From Thiococcus pfennigii (GTDB lineage: Bacteria > Pseudomonadota > Gammaproteobacteria > Chromatiales > Chromatiaceae), in the NCBI RefSeq assembly GCF_016583835.1, contig NZ_NRRW01000036.1, positions 1-37,614 on the forward strand: a stretch of 37,614 bases of DNA, read 5' to 3'. This document shows positions 18,077-29,896 of the stretch, one piece after another. A program made the position numbers and the translations under genes. Position 1 is the first letter of the stretch. The number at the start of each line of letters is the position of its first letter. Below the pieces are notes generated by a model. That model saw only the letters and a list, made by a program, of their open reading frames with translations, ran no database searches and was not told where the DNA came from.

Positions 18077-19096
18077 ATGAATGAGAAGAAACAGCAGGTC
18101 TGGGTGTTCGTCGAGCAGCGCGACGGCCAACCGGCCGATGTCAGCCTGGAGTTGCTCTCGAAGGGGCGCAAACTGGCCGAGAACCTGCGCGGCGAGCTCA
18201 AGGCCGTGCTCATCGGCCACGACGTCGGGGACTTGGCGAAGGAGCTGTTCCGCTACGGGGCGAGCGAGGTCCTGCTCGCCGACCATCCGAGCCTGAGACA
18301 CTACAACACCCTGCCCTACAGCCGCATCGTCAGCGAACTGGTCGACCAGCATCAGCCGCGCATCGTCCTGTTCGGCGCCAGCTTCGTCGGTCGCGACCTG
18401 GCCCCGCGCGTCGCCTCGCACACGCAGAGCGGCCTCACCGCCGACTGCACGGACCTCCAGATCGCCGACGTCACCTATCTGCGCAAGGACTACGCCGAGC
18501 TCCTCCTCCAGATCCGCCCGGCCTTCGGCGGCAACATCATCGCGACCATCATCTGCCCGGACTCGCCGGTCCAGATGGCCACCGTGCGCGAGGGGGTCAT
18601 GGAGAAGATCCCGCTGGCCGAGCCGGTCGCGGGCCACATCGCGCCGATCCCCTACACGCCCGAGGACTGCGACGAGTTGGTGCGCATCATCGAGCGTCAC
18701 CGCGAGGAGAACAAGGTCGACCTCAAGGCCGCCCCCATCATCGTCTCGGGCGGCTACGGGATGGGCAACTTCCAGAACTTCCAGATCCTCTACGACCTCG
18801 CCCACCTGATCGGCGGCGAGGTCGCCGGCACGCGCGCGGCGGTCGACGCCGGCTTCATCGACCACAACCGCCAGGTCGGGCAGACGGGCGTCACCGTGCG
18901 GCCCAAGCTCTACATCGCCTGCGGTATCTCGGGGGCGATCCAGCACCGCGCCGGCATGCAGGATGCGAACAAGATCATCGCCATCAACTCGGACCCGGAT
19001 GCGCCCATCTTCGGCATCTGCCACTACCGCATCGTCGGCGACGTCATGGAAGTGATTCCGATGCTCATCGACGCCTACAAGCACAAACTGAAGTAG
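18077..19096 (+). CDS. etfA: Electron transfer flavoprotein alpha subunit
   Basis: EtfA carries the FAD that passes electrons between the dehydrogenase and its acceptor. The 339-residue chain has the N-terminal ETF domain (1-190, with [11 protein letters not shown] at 119-129) and the C-terminal FAD-binding domain: [19 protein letters not shown] (265-283), ISGAIQH (284-290) and [11 protein letters not shown] (302-312). It has no ferredoxin insert. It is translated 5 nt after etfB and 7 nt before the dehydrogenase, so the three are almost certainly one operon and one electron-transfer unit. The final acceptor (quinone via ETF-QO, or another partner) is not encoded here. Confidence 0.95.
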   Translation: MNEKKQQVWVFVEQRDGQPADVSLELLSKGRKLAENLRGELKAVLIGHDVGDLAKELFRYGASEVLLADHPSLRHYNTLPYSRIVSELVDQHQPRIVLFGASFVGRDLAPRVASHTQSGLTADCTDLQIADVTYLRKDYAELLLQIRPAFGGNIIATIICPDSPVQMATVREGVMEKIPLAEPVAGHIAPIPYTPEDCDELVRIIERHREENKVDLKAAPIIVSGGYGMGNFQNFQILYDLAHLIGGEVAGTRAAVDAGFIDHNRQVGQTGVTVRPKLYIACGISGAIQHRAGMQDANKIIAINSDPDAPIFGICHYRIVGDVMEVIPMLIDAYKHKLK

Positions 19097-19103
19097 TCGA
19101 GCC

Positions 19104-20825
19104 ATGGCCAATTATTTCACCGACAACGCGGATCTCCTGTTCCAGTTCGACCGGTTGCAGTTGGAGGACGTGGTCGACATCGCCGAGCACGGCTACACCG
19201 AGGCCGCTCAATACGATTTTGCGCCGACCGACTACCAGGATGCCCTGGACAACTACCGCAAGGTGCTCGAGATCGTCGGCGACATCGCGGCGAACACGGT
19301 CGCCCCGCAGGCCGCCGCGATCGACGAGGAGGGGAGCCACTTCGCCGACGGCCAGGTCACCTATGCCAAGGGCATCCAAGAGGCCATCAAGCGGTTCACC
19401 GAGGCCGAGCTGATGGGCTTCACGCTGCCGCGGCGCTACGGCGGCCTCAACCTGCCGACGACCATCTACACGATGGCGATCGAGATGGTCTCGCGCGCCG
19501 AGGCCTCGCTGATGAACCTCTTCGGCCTCCAGGACATCTCCGAGACCATCAACAAGTACGGCACCGAGGAGCAGCGCGCGGAGTTCCTGCCTCAGTTCGC
19601 AAGCGGCGAGGCGACCGGCGCGATGGCCCTCACCGAGCCGGACGCGGGCTCCGACCTGCAGGCTGTCAACATGCTGGCCTACCAGGACGAGGAGGGCCAG
19701 TGGCGCCTCAAGGGCGTCAAGCGCTTCATCACCAACGGCAACGCCCAGATCCTGCTGGTCTTGGCGCGCTCCGAACCGGGCACCAAGGACGGCCGCGGGC
19801 TCAGCATGTTCGCCTGCTACGGGCGCGACGGCGTCAAGGTCCGGCGCATCGAGAACAAGCTCGGCATCCACGGCTCGCCGACCTGCGAGCTGCAATTCAA
19901 CGACACGCCGGCGCAGCTCATCGGCAAGCGCAAGTTCGGCCTCATCAAGTATGTGATGGACATGATGAACGGCGCCCGCCTCGCGGTCGCCGCCCAGGCC
20001 CTGGGGATCTCCCAAGCCGCCTACGACGAGGCCCTGCGCTACGCCAAGGCGCGCGAGCAGTTCGGCAAGTCGATCTACGACATCCCGGTCGTCATGAACA
20101 TGCTGATGGACATGCGCGTGACGCTGGAGAGCGACCGCTCCCTGCTCTACGCGACCTGCCACTGGGTCGACCTGCGCAACAAGCTCGAGGAGCGCGTCGA
20201 GACCCTCAAGGCCGCCGGCAAGGATTCGACGGACGCGAGCGCCCGGCTCAAGGAGGCGAGCCGCCTGGCGGCGCTGCTCACGCCGATGACCAAGTACGTG
20301 CTCAGCGAGAACGCCAACCGGATCACCTACGACGCCCTCCAGATCCACGGTGGTACCGGCTACATGCGGGAGTTCAACGTCGAGCGCCTGACCCGCGACG
20401 CGCGGATCACCAACATCTACGAGGGCACCTCGCAGCTGCAGGTCGTCGCCGCGATCGGCGGGGTCATCAACGACACCCTGGCCGACTACTTCGACGCCTG
20501 CGAGCAGCGCGAGAATCAGGGCAAGCTCGCGGGGCTGGCCGACGAGCTCAAGGAGATGCGCGTCCTGTTCCTGGACTGCCTGAAGTACGTGACGGAGACG
20601 ACCGACAAGCAACTCCAGAGCGTCGCCGCGAAGGAGTTGGTCGAGATGTACAGCTACCTCTACACGGGCTGGCTACTGATGGGCGAGGCGGCCGACGACA
20701 GCCGCAAGGTGTTCATCGCCCGCCGCTACATCATCGGCGCAGCCGCCAAGGCCCGACGTAACGCCGAGGCGATCAAGAAGGACCTGTTCGGCGACCTGCT
20801 CTACGCGGGAGACGTTCTCGTTTGA
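19104..20825 (+). CDS. Acyl-CoA dehydrogenase with C-terminal extension
   Basis: A flavoenzyme that oxidises an acyl-CoA to its 2-enoyl form and hands electrons to the ETF encoded just upstream. The 573 residues comprise an ACAD core (about 50-455): ALTEPDAGSD (175-184) around the FAD, KLGIHGSPTCEL (252-263), and the catalytic glutamate Glu440 in NIYEGTSQLQ. A further 120 residues (455-573), mostly helical, resemble the extra helical domain of larger ACADs such as VLCAD; a short-chain enzyme would have about 380. Residues 355-385 hold a charged insertion. Substrate chain length is unknown. The context suggests a dedicated dehydrogenase-ETF pair, as in fatty-acid or aromatic-acid degraders. 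Confidence 0.92.
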   Translation: MANYFTDNADLLFQFDRLQLEDVVDIAEHGYTEAAQYDFAPTDYQDALDNYRKVLEIVGDIAANTVAPQAAAIDEEGSHFADGQVTYAKGIQEAIKRFTEAELMGFTLPRRYGGLNLPTTIYTMAIEMVSRAEASLMNLFGLQDISETINKYGTEEQRAEFLPQFASGEATGAMALTEPDAGSDLQAVNMLAYQDEEGQWRLKGVKRFITNGNAQILLVLARSEPGTKDGRGLSMFACYGRDGVKVRRIENKLGIHGSPTCELQFNDTPAQLIGKRKFGLIKYVMDMMNGARLAVAAQALGISQAAYDEALRYAKAREQFGKSIYDIPVVMNMLMDMRVTLESDRSLLYATCHWVDLRNKLEERVETLKAAGKDSTDASARLKEASRLAALLTPMTKYVLSENANRITYDALQIHGGTGYMREFNVERLTRDARITNIYEGTSQLQVVAAIGGVINDTLADYFDACEQRENQGKLAGLADELKEMRVLFLDCLKYVTETTDKQLQSVAAKELVEMYSYLYTGWLLMGEAADDSRKVFIARRYIIGAAAKARRNAEAIKKDLFGDLLYAGDVLV

Positions 20826-20840
20826 GAGCGACACGCCGCC

Positions 20841-20878
20841 CCGACGGCCACGGCGGGGGCCGCGTTGCCGGCCGTCGG
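20841..20878 (+). terminator. Hairpin after the ETF operon
   Basis: CCGACGGCC at 20841-20849 pairs perfectly with 20870-20878, 16 bp past the operon's stop codon. There is no T-tract and the 3' arm merges with the repeat that follows. Confidence 0.35.
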
Positions 20879-20879
20879 G

Positions 20880-20978
20880 TTACGCCCCGAGTGCAAGGCG
20901 GGATGCGCTACGCTTTCCCGCCCTACGTTCTACGGCCCCGGCGATACCGGCACGGCCCGTAGGTCGGGTTAGGCGCGC
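20880..20978. repeat. 99-bp repeat, copy 1
   Basis: Begins TTACGCCCCGAGTGCAAGGC and ends GTCGGGTTAGGCGCGC. A second copy at 21037-21135 differs at one base (CTACGCTT versus CTAAGCTT). The ends share the GTCGGGTTA/TAACCCGAC blocks of the repeats at 10594-10875; the internal sequence is different. Confidence 0.9.
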
Positions 20979-21036
20979 CCGCACGACGCTCGCCGTAACC
21001 CGACAGTTGCCGGCCGTTGGGTTGCGCCCCGAGTGC

Positions 21037-21135
21037 TTACGCCCCGAGTGCAAGGCGGGATGCGCTAAGCTTTCCCGCCCTACGTTCTACGGCCCCGGCG
21101 ATACCGGCACGGCCCGTAGGTCGGGTTAGGCGCGC
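21037..21135. repeat. 99-bp repeat, copy 2
   Basis: Direct copy of 20880-20978. The two copies and their flanking CGTAACCCGAC blocks (20993 and 21175) fill the 0.52-kb gap between the dehydrogenase and fabI, with no coding frame of substance. Confidence 0.9.
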
Positions 21136-21347
21136 TGGCGAGGCGGCCGCTGCGAACGAACAGGCTCGCGCGCGCCGTAACCCGACGGCGGCCGGCGCGG
21201 GCGTTGGCCGCACGGGGACGCGCTTGCGGGCGATCAGGGCCGGCGATCCGCGCGGGCGGCAAGCCGCCCCCCTCGAAGAAGGCCGGAGAACGGCCCGGAC
21301 CCGGGCCAGCGGTACCGCAGGCGGACGCGCCCGTCGGAGTCGAGAGC

Positions 21348-22124
21348 TCAGCCGAGCCCGAGGATGTGAAAGCCGGTGTCGACGTAGAGGACGTCGCCGG
21401 TGACGCCGCTCGCCAGATCCGAGCAGAGGAACGCCGCGGCATTGCCGACCTCTTCGGCCGTCACGGTACGGCGCAGCGGGGCGTGCTTCTCGACCTGCTT
21501 GAGCATCGAACGGAAGTGCGAGATGCCCGATGCCGCCAACGTATGGATCGGTCCGGCCGAGATGGCGTTGACCCGCGTCCCCTGAGGACCGAGGGAGGCG
21601 GCCAGATAGCGGACATTGGCCTCCAGGCTCGCCTTGGCCAGACCCATGACATTGTAGTAAGGCACGGCCCGCACCGAGCCGATGAAGCTCAGCGTCAGGA
21701 GCGCCCCGTTCCGGCCCTCCATCATGGGCCGCGCGGCCTTGGCCAGGGCACCGAAGCTGTAGGATGAGACCTCGTGCGCGGCGGTGAAGCCGTCGCGCGT
21801 CAGCGCCTCGACGTAGTCTCCCTCGAGCTCATGGCGCGGGGCATAGGCGATCGAATGGACGATGGCGTCCAGACCGTCCCAGTGCTCGCCCAACGTCCCG
21901 AACAGGTGGGCAATCTGCCAATCGGTACTGACATCGAGCGGCAGGACGATGTCGCAACCGAGTTGGGCCGCGAAGTCCTCGACCCGGCCCTTGAGCTTGT
22001 CGTTCTGATAGGTAAGGGCAATCTCGGCCCCTTCGCGGCGCATCGCCGCGGCGCAGCCCCAAGCGATCGAGCGATTGCTCGCGACACCCGTCACCAAGAT
22101 GCGTTTGTTCTGCAGAAAACCCAT
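21348..22124 (-). CDS. fabI: Enoyl-[acyl-carrier-protein] reductase (NADH) FabI
   Basis: FabI performs the last step of each fatty-acid elongation cycle, reducing enoyl-ACP with NADH. The 258-residue chain follows E. coli FabI closely from its first residues ([21 protein letters not shown]). The catalytic Tyr157 and Lys164 lie in YYNVMGLAK. Two positions differ from E. coli: Phe147 replaces Tyr146 (Phe is also found there in InhA), and Ala93-Tyr94 replaces Gly93-Phe94 in the HSIGFAP motif, where Gly93 changes affect triclosan binding. ppiD lies 150 bp upstream on the same strand, an order also known in Pseudomonas. No ribosome binding site is evident before the ATG. Confidence 0.95.
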   Translation of the reverse strand: MGFLQNKRILVTGVASNRSIAWGCAAAMRREGAEIALTYQNDKLKGRVEDFAAQLGCDIVLPLDVSTDWQIAHLFGTLGEHWDGLDAIVHSIAYAPRHELEGDYVEALTRDGFTAAHEVSSYSFGALAKAARPMMEGRNGALLTLSFIGSVRAVPYYNVMGLAKASLEANVRYLAASLGPQGTRVNAISAGPIHTLAASGISHFRSMLKQVEKHAPLRRTVTAEEVGNAAAFLCSDLASGVTGDVLYVDTGFHILGLG

Positions 22125-22134
22125 AGCTAACAAA

Positions 22135-22153
22135 CGGGTAGAATAGCTACCCG
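22135..22153 (-). promoter_or_regulatory. Inverted repeat in the fabI promoter region
   Basis: CGGGTAG and CTACCCG (perfect 7-bp arms, 5-bp spacer) lie 11 bp upstream of the fabI start. On the minus strand the repeat contains TATTCT, a possible -10 box, with TTTTTG 17 nt before it. It may be an operator overlapping the promoter, or a leader hairpin. Confidence 0.4.
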
Positions 22154-22274
22154 AATCCCCGTCAAAAAGAAGGAAAAGCTACCACCGCCAGGGTCTCCAG
22201 GCAAGGCCGGACACCGAGCGGCATCGATGGCCGCCCCGGCGAGACCGGCACCGCCGGCCCGCCAGGGCTGACGG

Positions 22275-24203
22275 TTACTCGTCCGCCCCCGATCCGGCAT
22301 CGCCGAGATTGCGCTCGATCTCGGCCCGGGCCGCCATGTCGGCGAGCATCTGGTCGAAATAGCCGCGGGCGATCAGACCGCCGAGGGCATCGGCCTCCTG
22401 GACCCGCTGGGCCGGCCCGAGGTCCTCGCCCGTGCCGTCGATCACCTGCGTCACGGCGACCACCGCGACATCGCCGTCGAGCAGCGCCACTCGCCCGTAG
22501 CTCGCCCCGTCGTCGCCAGGGCGCGGCAGATCGAAGGCCAACGCGCGGACCTCATCCGGCAGACCCGGGGCGTTGCGACCCACTGTCCGGGATGCCGACA
22601 CCGGCCAATCGCCCGCCACGTCCTCGAGGCTCGCGCCCTGCTCCAGGCGCGCGATCAGTTCGTCGGCGCGGGCCACGGCGGCGCGCTGGGCACGCTCCTC
22701 GCGCAGCGCGGCAACGATCTCCTCGCGCACGTCGGCGAGCGGATGGACGGTCGCGTCCCGATGATCGGTGACGCGCAGGACGATCGCCTGGAACCGGCCG
22801 CGCTCCGGCTCGATCAACTCGCTATTCAAGCCCTCGCGCACGACCTCGTCGCTGAACGCGGCCGAGATGACCCGCGGATGCCCGAGCAGACCCTCGCCGC
22901 CGGTGCGCGGCACCCAATCGCTGCTCTGGATCTCCAACCCGAGGGCCTCGGCGGCCGGGGCCAGGGTATCGGCCGCCTCGTAGGTCATGGTCGCCAGCCG
23001 CTCGGCCCAATCGTAGTAGAGGGCCTCGATCTGCTGCTCGGCGGCCTCGGCGACCAGTTGGTCGCGAACCTCCTCGAATGGCTCGACGCTCGCCGACTTG
23101 ATCTCGTCGACGAGGATCAGGTGGTAGCCGAACGGGGTCCGCACCGGGGCGCTGACCTCCCCCTGCGGCAACTCGAAGGCCGCCGCATCGAAGGACGCAT
23201 CCATCAGGCCCGCCTGGATCTCGCCGATCAGCCCGCCGTTGGCGGCACTCTCGGCATCGACCGAGACGGCGCGCGCGACATCCTCGAACGGCTCACCGGC
23301 CAGGATCCGCTCGCGGGCGGACTCGGCAGCCTGCCGCGCCTGCGCCTCGCCATCCTCGGCATCTCCCGGTATCGCCACCAGGATGTGGCGAACGACGCGC
23401 CGCTCGGGTTCGCCGAAACGGGCCTGCTCGGCCTCGTAGCGCTGCCGCAGCTCCGCGTCGCTCGGCGGCGGCGCCGCGGCGGCAATGGCCTCCTCGTCGA
23501 GCAGCAGGTATTCCAGCTTGACCTGTTCGGGCACCTCGAACCGGGCTCCGTGCGCGTCGTAGTAGGCGGCGATCTCGGCCTCGGAGAAGGGCTCATCCGA
23601 GCCGAGCTCCGCCGCCTCGATCCGCAGGAAGCGCACCTCGCGCTCCTGACCGAGGAGCCGCAGGGCCTCGTCGAGTTCCGCCTCCGTCACCAACTCGCTT
23701 GCGCGCACCGCCCGCTCCAGCTGGCTGCCGACCAGACGCTGGCGCAGCCGTGCCTCGAACTGCGCAGGCGACAACCCCTGGATCGACAGGGTCCGCTCGT
23801 AGGCCTCCTTGCCGAAGCGCCCGTCGACCTGAAATGCCGGGTTGGTCATGATCGCGATGCGGATCTCGTCGTTCGACGCCCTTAGACCCATTTGGTGCGA
23901 GCGCTCGAGCAGCAGGAGGTCGCGGATCATCGACTCGAGCACCTCGCGGCGCAGGTCGCCGTCATCGATGAGTGCCGGATCGTAGGCCGCACCGAGCTGC
24001 TCGCGCAGCATCATGCGCGTGTTCTGCAGTTGGCGTTCGAAGTCCGACCGGGCGATGTCCTGGCCGGCGACGCTCGCCACGACCGTCTTGCCCCCGCCCT
24101 GGAAATAGGAGTCGATGCCCCACAGGGCGAAGGGGATGGCGATCAGGACGACGATGACCCAGGCGATCCAGCCCTGCGCGCGCTCTCGGATACTTTGCAG
24201 CAT
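22275..24203 (-). CDS. ppiD: Periplasmic folding chaperone PpiD
   Basis: PpiD is anchored in the inner membrane near SecYEG and helps newly exported proteins fold. The 642-residue chain has a single membrane segment (12-31, IAWVIVVLIAIPFALWGI), a SurA-like N-terminal chaperone region (about 40-225) and a parvulin domain (268-368, starting RRVVRHILVAIPGD, with FGYHLILVDEI at 358-368). A second degenerate parvulin-like stretch may follow. Length matches the family (about 620). The start at 24203 follows the family N-terminus MLQSIR; no strong ribosome binding site is visible. Its place after hupB and the two tRNA genes is the usual gammaproteobacterial order. Confidence 0.94.
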   Translation of the reverse strand: MLQSIRERAQGWIAWVIVVLIAIPFALWGIDSYFQGGGKTVVASVAGQDIARSDFERQLQNTRMMLREQLGAAYDPALIDDGDLRREVLESMIRDLLLLERSHQMGLRASNDEIRIAIMTNPAFQVDGRFGKEAYERTLSIQGLSPAQFEARLRQRLVGSQLERAVRASELVTEAELDEALRLLGQEREVRFLRIEAAELGSDEPFSEAEIAAYYDAHGARFEVPEQVKLEYLLLDEEAIAAAAPPPSDAELRQRYEAEQARFGEPERRVVRHILVAIPGDAEDGEAQARQAAESARERILAGEPFEDVARAVSVDAESAANGGLIGEIQAGLMDASFDAAAFELPQGEVSAPVRTPFGYHLILVDEIKSASVEPFEEVRDQLVAEAAEQQIEALYYDWAERLATMTYEAADTLAPAAEALGLEIQSSDWVPRTGGEGLLGHPRVISAAFSDEVVREGLNSELIEPERGRFQAIVLRVTDHRDATVHPLADVREEIVAALREERAQRAAVARADELIARLEQGASLEDVAGDWPVSASRTVGRNAPGLPDEVRALAFDLPRPGDDGASYGRVALLDGDVAVVAVTQVIDGTGEDLGPAQRVQEADALGGLIARGYFDQMLADMAARAEIERNLGDAGSGADE

Positions 24204-24233
24204 GGTCAAAACGGAGGCAGGTTATGAAAGGAC

Positions 24234-24267
24234 AAACGAAAACGGGGTATCCGGACCGGATACCCCG
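24234..24267 (-). terminator. Intrinsic terminator after the tRNA genes
   Basis: CGGGGTATCCGG pairs with CCGGATACCCCG across a single A (24243-24267), and on the minus strand the stem is followed by TTTTCGTTT. It lies 15 bp past the 3' end of tRNA-Asp and just ahead of ppiD, so it should end the tRNA transcript and separate it from ppiD. Confidence 0.88.
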
Positions 24268-24281
24268 CTCTTCAAGCAAGA

Positions 24282-24358
24282 TGGCGGAGTGGACGGGACT
24301 CGAACCCGCGACCCCCGGCGTGACAGGCCGGTATTCTAACCAACTGAACTACCACTCC
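24282..24358 (-). tRNA. tRNA-Asp (GTC)
   Basis: A 77-nt gene read on the minus strand with an acceptor stem GGAGTGG/CCACTCC, anticodon loop CTGTCAC (anticodon GTC), T-loop GGTTCGAGTCC and encoded CCA. All four cloverleaf stems pair. Confidence 0.97.
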
Positions 24359-24426
24359 AAAAACTGAGCCCCTGTTGGCGCCCCAGCGAACGCTGGCCGC
24401 GTCCGCGCTTGTGACGCCCAAGCGCA

Positions 24427-24502
24427 TGGTGGGTGCTGCAGGGATCGAACCTGCGACCCTCGCCTTGTAAGGGCGATGCTCTCCCGGCTGAGCTAAGCAC
24501 CC
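24427..24502 (-). tRNA. tRNA-Val (TAC)
   Basis: A 76-nt gene on the minus strand with acceptor stem GGGTGCT/AGCACCC, anticodon loop CTTACAA (anticodon TAC), T-loop GGTTCGATCCC and encoded CCA. It lies 14 bp after the hupB stop and 68 bp before tRNA-Asp, so the three may be co-transcribed up to the terminator at 24234-24267. Confidence 0.97.
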
Positions 24503-24516
24503 CAAGGACGAGGACG

Positions 24517-24789
24517 TTATTTTACGGCATCCTTGAGCGCTTTACCAGCCTTGAATGTCGGCGTCTTCGAGGCTGCGATCTCGATGGTCGCGCCGGTCTG
24601 CGGATTGCGCCCGGTGCGCGCGGCCCGCTCACGGATCGAGAAGGTCCCGAAACCGATCAGAGAGATGGTCTCGCCGTTCTTGAGCCCCTCGGCGATCGAA
24701 TCCGTCAACGCGTCCAACGCCCGCGCCGCCGCAGACTTCGAGATATCTGCCGCTTCCGCCATCCTTTCGATGAGCTGCGATTTGTTCAT
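24517..24789 (-). CDS. hupB: DNA-binding protein HU-beta
   Basis: HU is a small nucleoid protein that bends and wraps DNA. The 90-residue length and full sequence are typical: [12 protein letters not shown] at the N-terminus, [20 protein letters not shown] (44-63) forming the strand leading into the DNA-binding arm, and [21 protein letters not shown] at the end. The RNP motif at the arm tip supports HU rather than IHF. GGGGGAG lies just upstream of the ATG. A consensus -35 hexamer TTGACA occurs on the minus strand at 24881-24886, but no clear -10 follows. It is next to lon and the tRNA genes, as in pseudomonads and E. coli. Confidence 0.95.
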   Translation of the reverse strand: MNKSQLIERMAEAADISKSAAARALDALTDSIAEGLKNGETISLIGFGTFSIRERAARTGRNPQTGATIEIAASKTPTFKAGKALKDAVK

Positions 24790-25029
24790 TCTCCCCCCTG
24801 TTTGCTTCGCCGTGACAATCCGATTCCGGCACCTCCGTTCGAAACGAGAGCGCCGCGCAAAAACCGACAGTCCGCAACCCTGTCAAGCGACCCGCAAACA
24901 TCACCTGCGGCCGATGCAGACGAGAATAGCGGCAATCCTAAACGGCGCTGCCTGTCACGACAATACCCGCCGTCGAAGATTCCATCTCCGCCCCGCCGGG
25001 ACCGCGGGACCAGCGCGGCCCCGGCCCAG

Positions 25030-27462
<2,433 letters not shown>

Positions 27463-27576
27463 GGGATCTCTTACTCGGAAAATGGTGGACGTTCGCACCG
27501 CGTCGGCCCCGAGTCGCGGGACCCCGCCGGGCCGGCGCGGCCAGCGACCGGGGGAGACAGTCAGCGGAAGTCGACG

Positions 27577-27605
27577 ACTATTGGGCTTGGCCGCGGGACT
27601 TCAAC
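27577..27605 (-). promoter_or_regulatory. Sigma-32 (heat-shock) promoter candidate for lon
   Basis: On the minus strand GTTGAA and CCCAATAG are separated by 14 nt, close to the sigma-32 consensus CTTGAA/CCCCATNT and to the E. coli lon promoter (GTTGAA/CCCCATAT as I remember it). The transcript would start near 27570, about 108 nt before lon. Confidence 0.6.
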
Positions 27606-27761
27606 GAGACCCAGACCTCGAAGGGGTGCAGCCGCCGCAGGCCGCCGGCCGCACGGGGCGGCGCCGAACGCGGCGTCCGACATGCGGGGCGGCGGTCGAA
27701 GCCCGCTGCCGCCCGGCATGGGATGTCTGACCGAAACGCGAGGACGGGGCGCGCTCGGACG

Positions 27762-29033
<1,272 letters not shown>

Positions 29034-29099
29034 CGAGGCTGCATCTCCGCTAGGTCAGGGGCTGGATCGGGCCCACCATCCATTGGTCTCATTGGCCCA

Positions 29100-29127
29100 A
29101 TCATAACCGTTTGCAACCGATTCGCAA
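29100..29127 (-). promoter_or_regulatory. Probable clpX promoter
   Basis: On the minus strand TTGCGA and TATGAT are separated by 16 nt, about 65 nt upstream of the clpX start, in an AT-richer patch between clpP and clpX. Confidence 0.5.
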
Positions 29128-29211
29128 GGCAACGCCTCCGCGCGCCGCGACCGGCGACGCGATCACCGGGCGCCGACGCCGTCGCGGCATCGCGCCGCGG
29201 AGACGCCGCGC

Positions 29212-29856
29212 TCAGCTGTTCTTCGCCAGGGTCGGACGCTCGCTCAGGACGCGGTCGACGAGTCCGTATTCGACCGCCGCCTCGCCGCCCATGAAGCGGT
29301 CACGCTCGGTGTCGTCGGCGATCTTCTCCACCGTCTGGCCCGTGTGGTGGGCGAGGATCTGGTTGAGCCGTTCGCGGATGAAGAGGATCTCGCGGGCATG
29401 GATGTCGATATCGGTCGCCTGCCCCTGGAAGCCGCCCAACGGCTGGTGGATCATCATCCGCGAATGCGGCAGACAGAACCGCTTGCCCTTGGTGCCGCCG
29501 GCCAACAGCAGCGCCCCCATGCTCGCCGCCTGGCCGATGCACATAGTGCTGACATCGGGACGGACGAAGCGCATCGTGTCATAGATGGCCAGCCCGGCCG
29601 TCACCGCGCCGCCCGGGGAATTGATATAGAGGTGGATATCCTTGTCGGGATTCTCCGATTCGAGGAACAGCAACTGGGCCACGACCAGGTTGGCCATGTG
29701 ATCCTCGATCGGCCCGACCAGGAAGATCACCCGCTCCTTCAGCAGGCGCGAGTAGATGTCGTAGGAGCGCTCGCCGCGGGCGGTCTGCTCCACGACGATC
29801 GGGATCAACCCAAGCCCCTGGGGGCTCCAATCACTCATACCGGCCTCGTTGCTCAT
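29212..29856 (-). CDS. clpP: ATP-dependent Clp protease proteolytic subunit ClpP
   Basis: ClpP forms the 14-subunit serine-protease barrel used by ClpX or ClpA. With the start at 29856 (AAGGG upstream) it has 214 residues; E. coli has 207. A start at 29838 (GAGG upstream, 208 residues) is equally plausible, and one at 29874 is less so. The catalytic triad is Ser112 (GQAASMG), His137 (MIHQP) and Asp186 (DTERDRF). The N-terminal [23 protein letters not shown] is conserved; a short propeptide would be removed by self-cleavage. It begins 40 bp after the tig stop. Confidence 0.96.
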   Translation of the reverse strand: MSNEAGMSDWSPQGLGLIPIVVEQTARGERSYDIYSRLLKERVIFLVGPIEDHMANLVVAQLLFLESENPDKDIHLYINSPGGAVTAGLAIYDTMRFVRPDVSTMCIGQAASMGALLLAGGTKGKRFCLPHSRMMIHQPLGGFQGQATDIDIHAREILFIRERLNQILAHHTGQTVEKIADDTERDRFMGGEAAVEYGLVDRVLSERPTLAKNS

Positions 29857-29896
29857 GGCTCGTGCCCTTGTCATATAGCGGTAGCGCGCCCGCCGA

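Noticed and set aside
21211-21260. Possible further REP element (CGCTTGCGGGCGAT)
   Set aside because: Only the inner part matches the REP consensus and no inverted partner is present.
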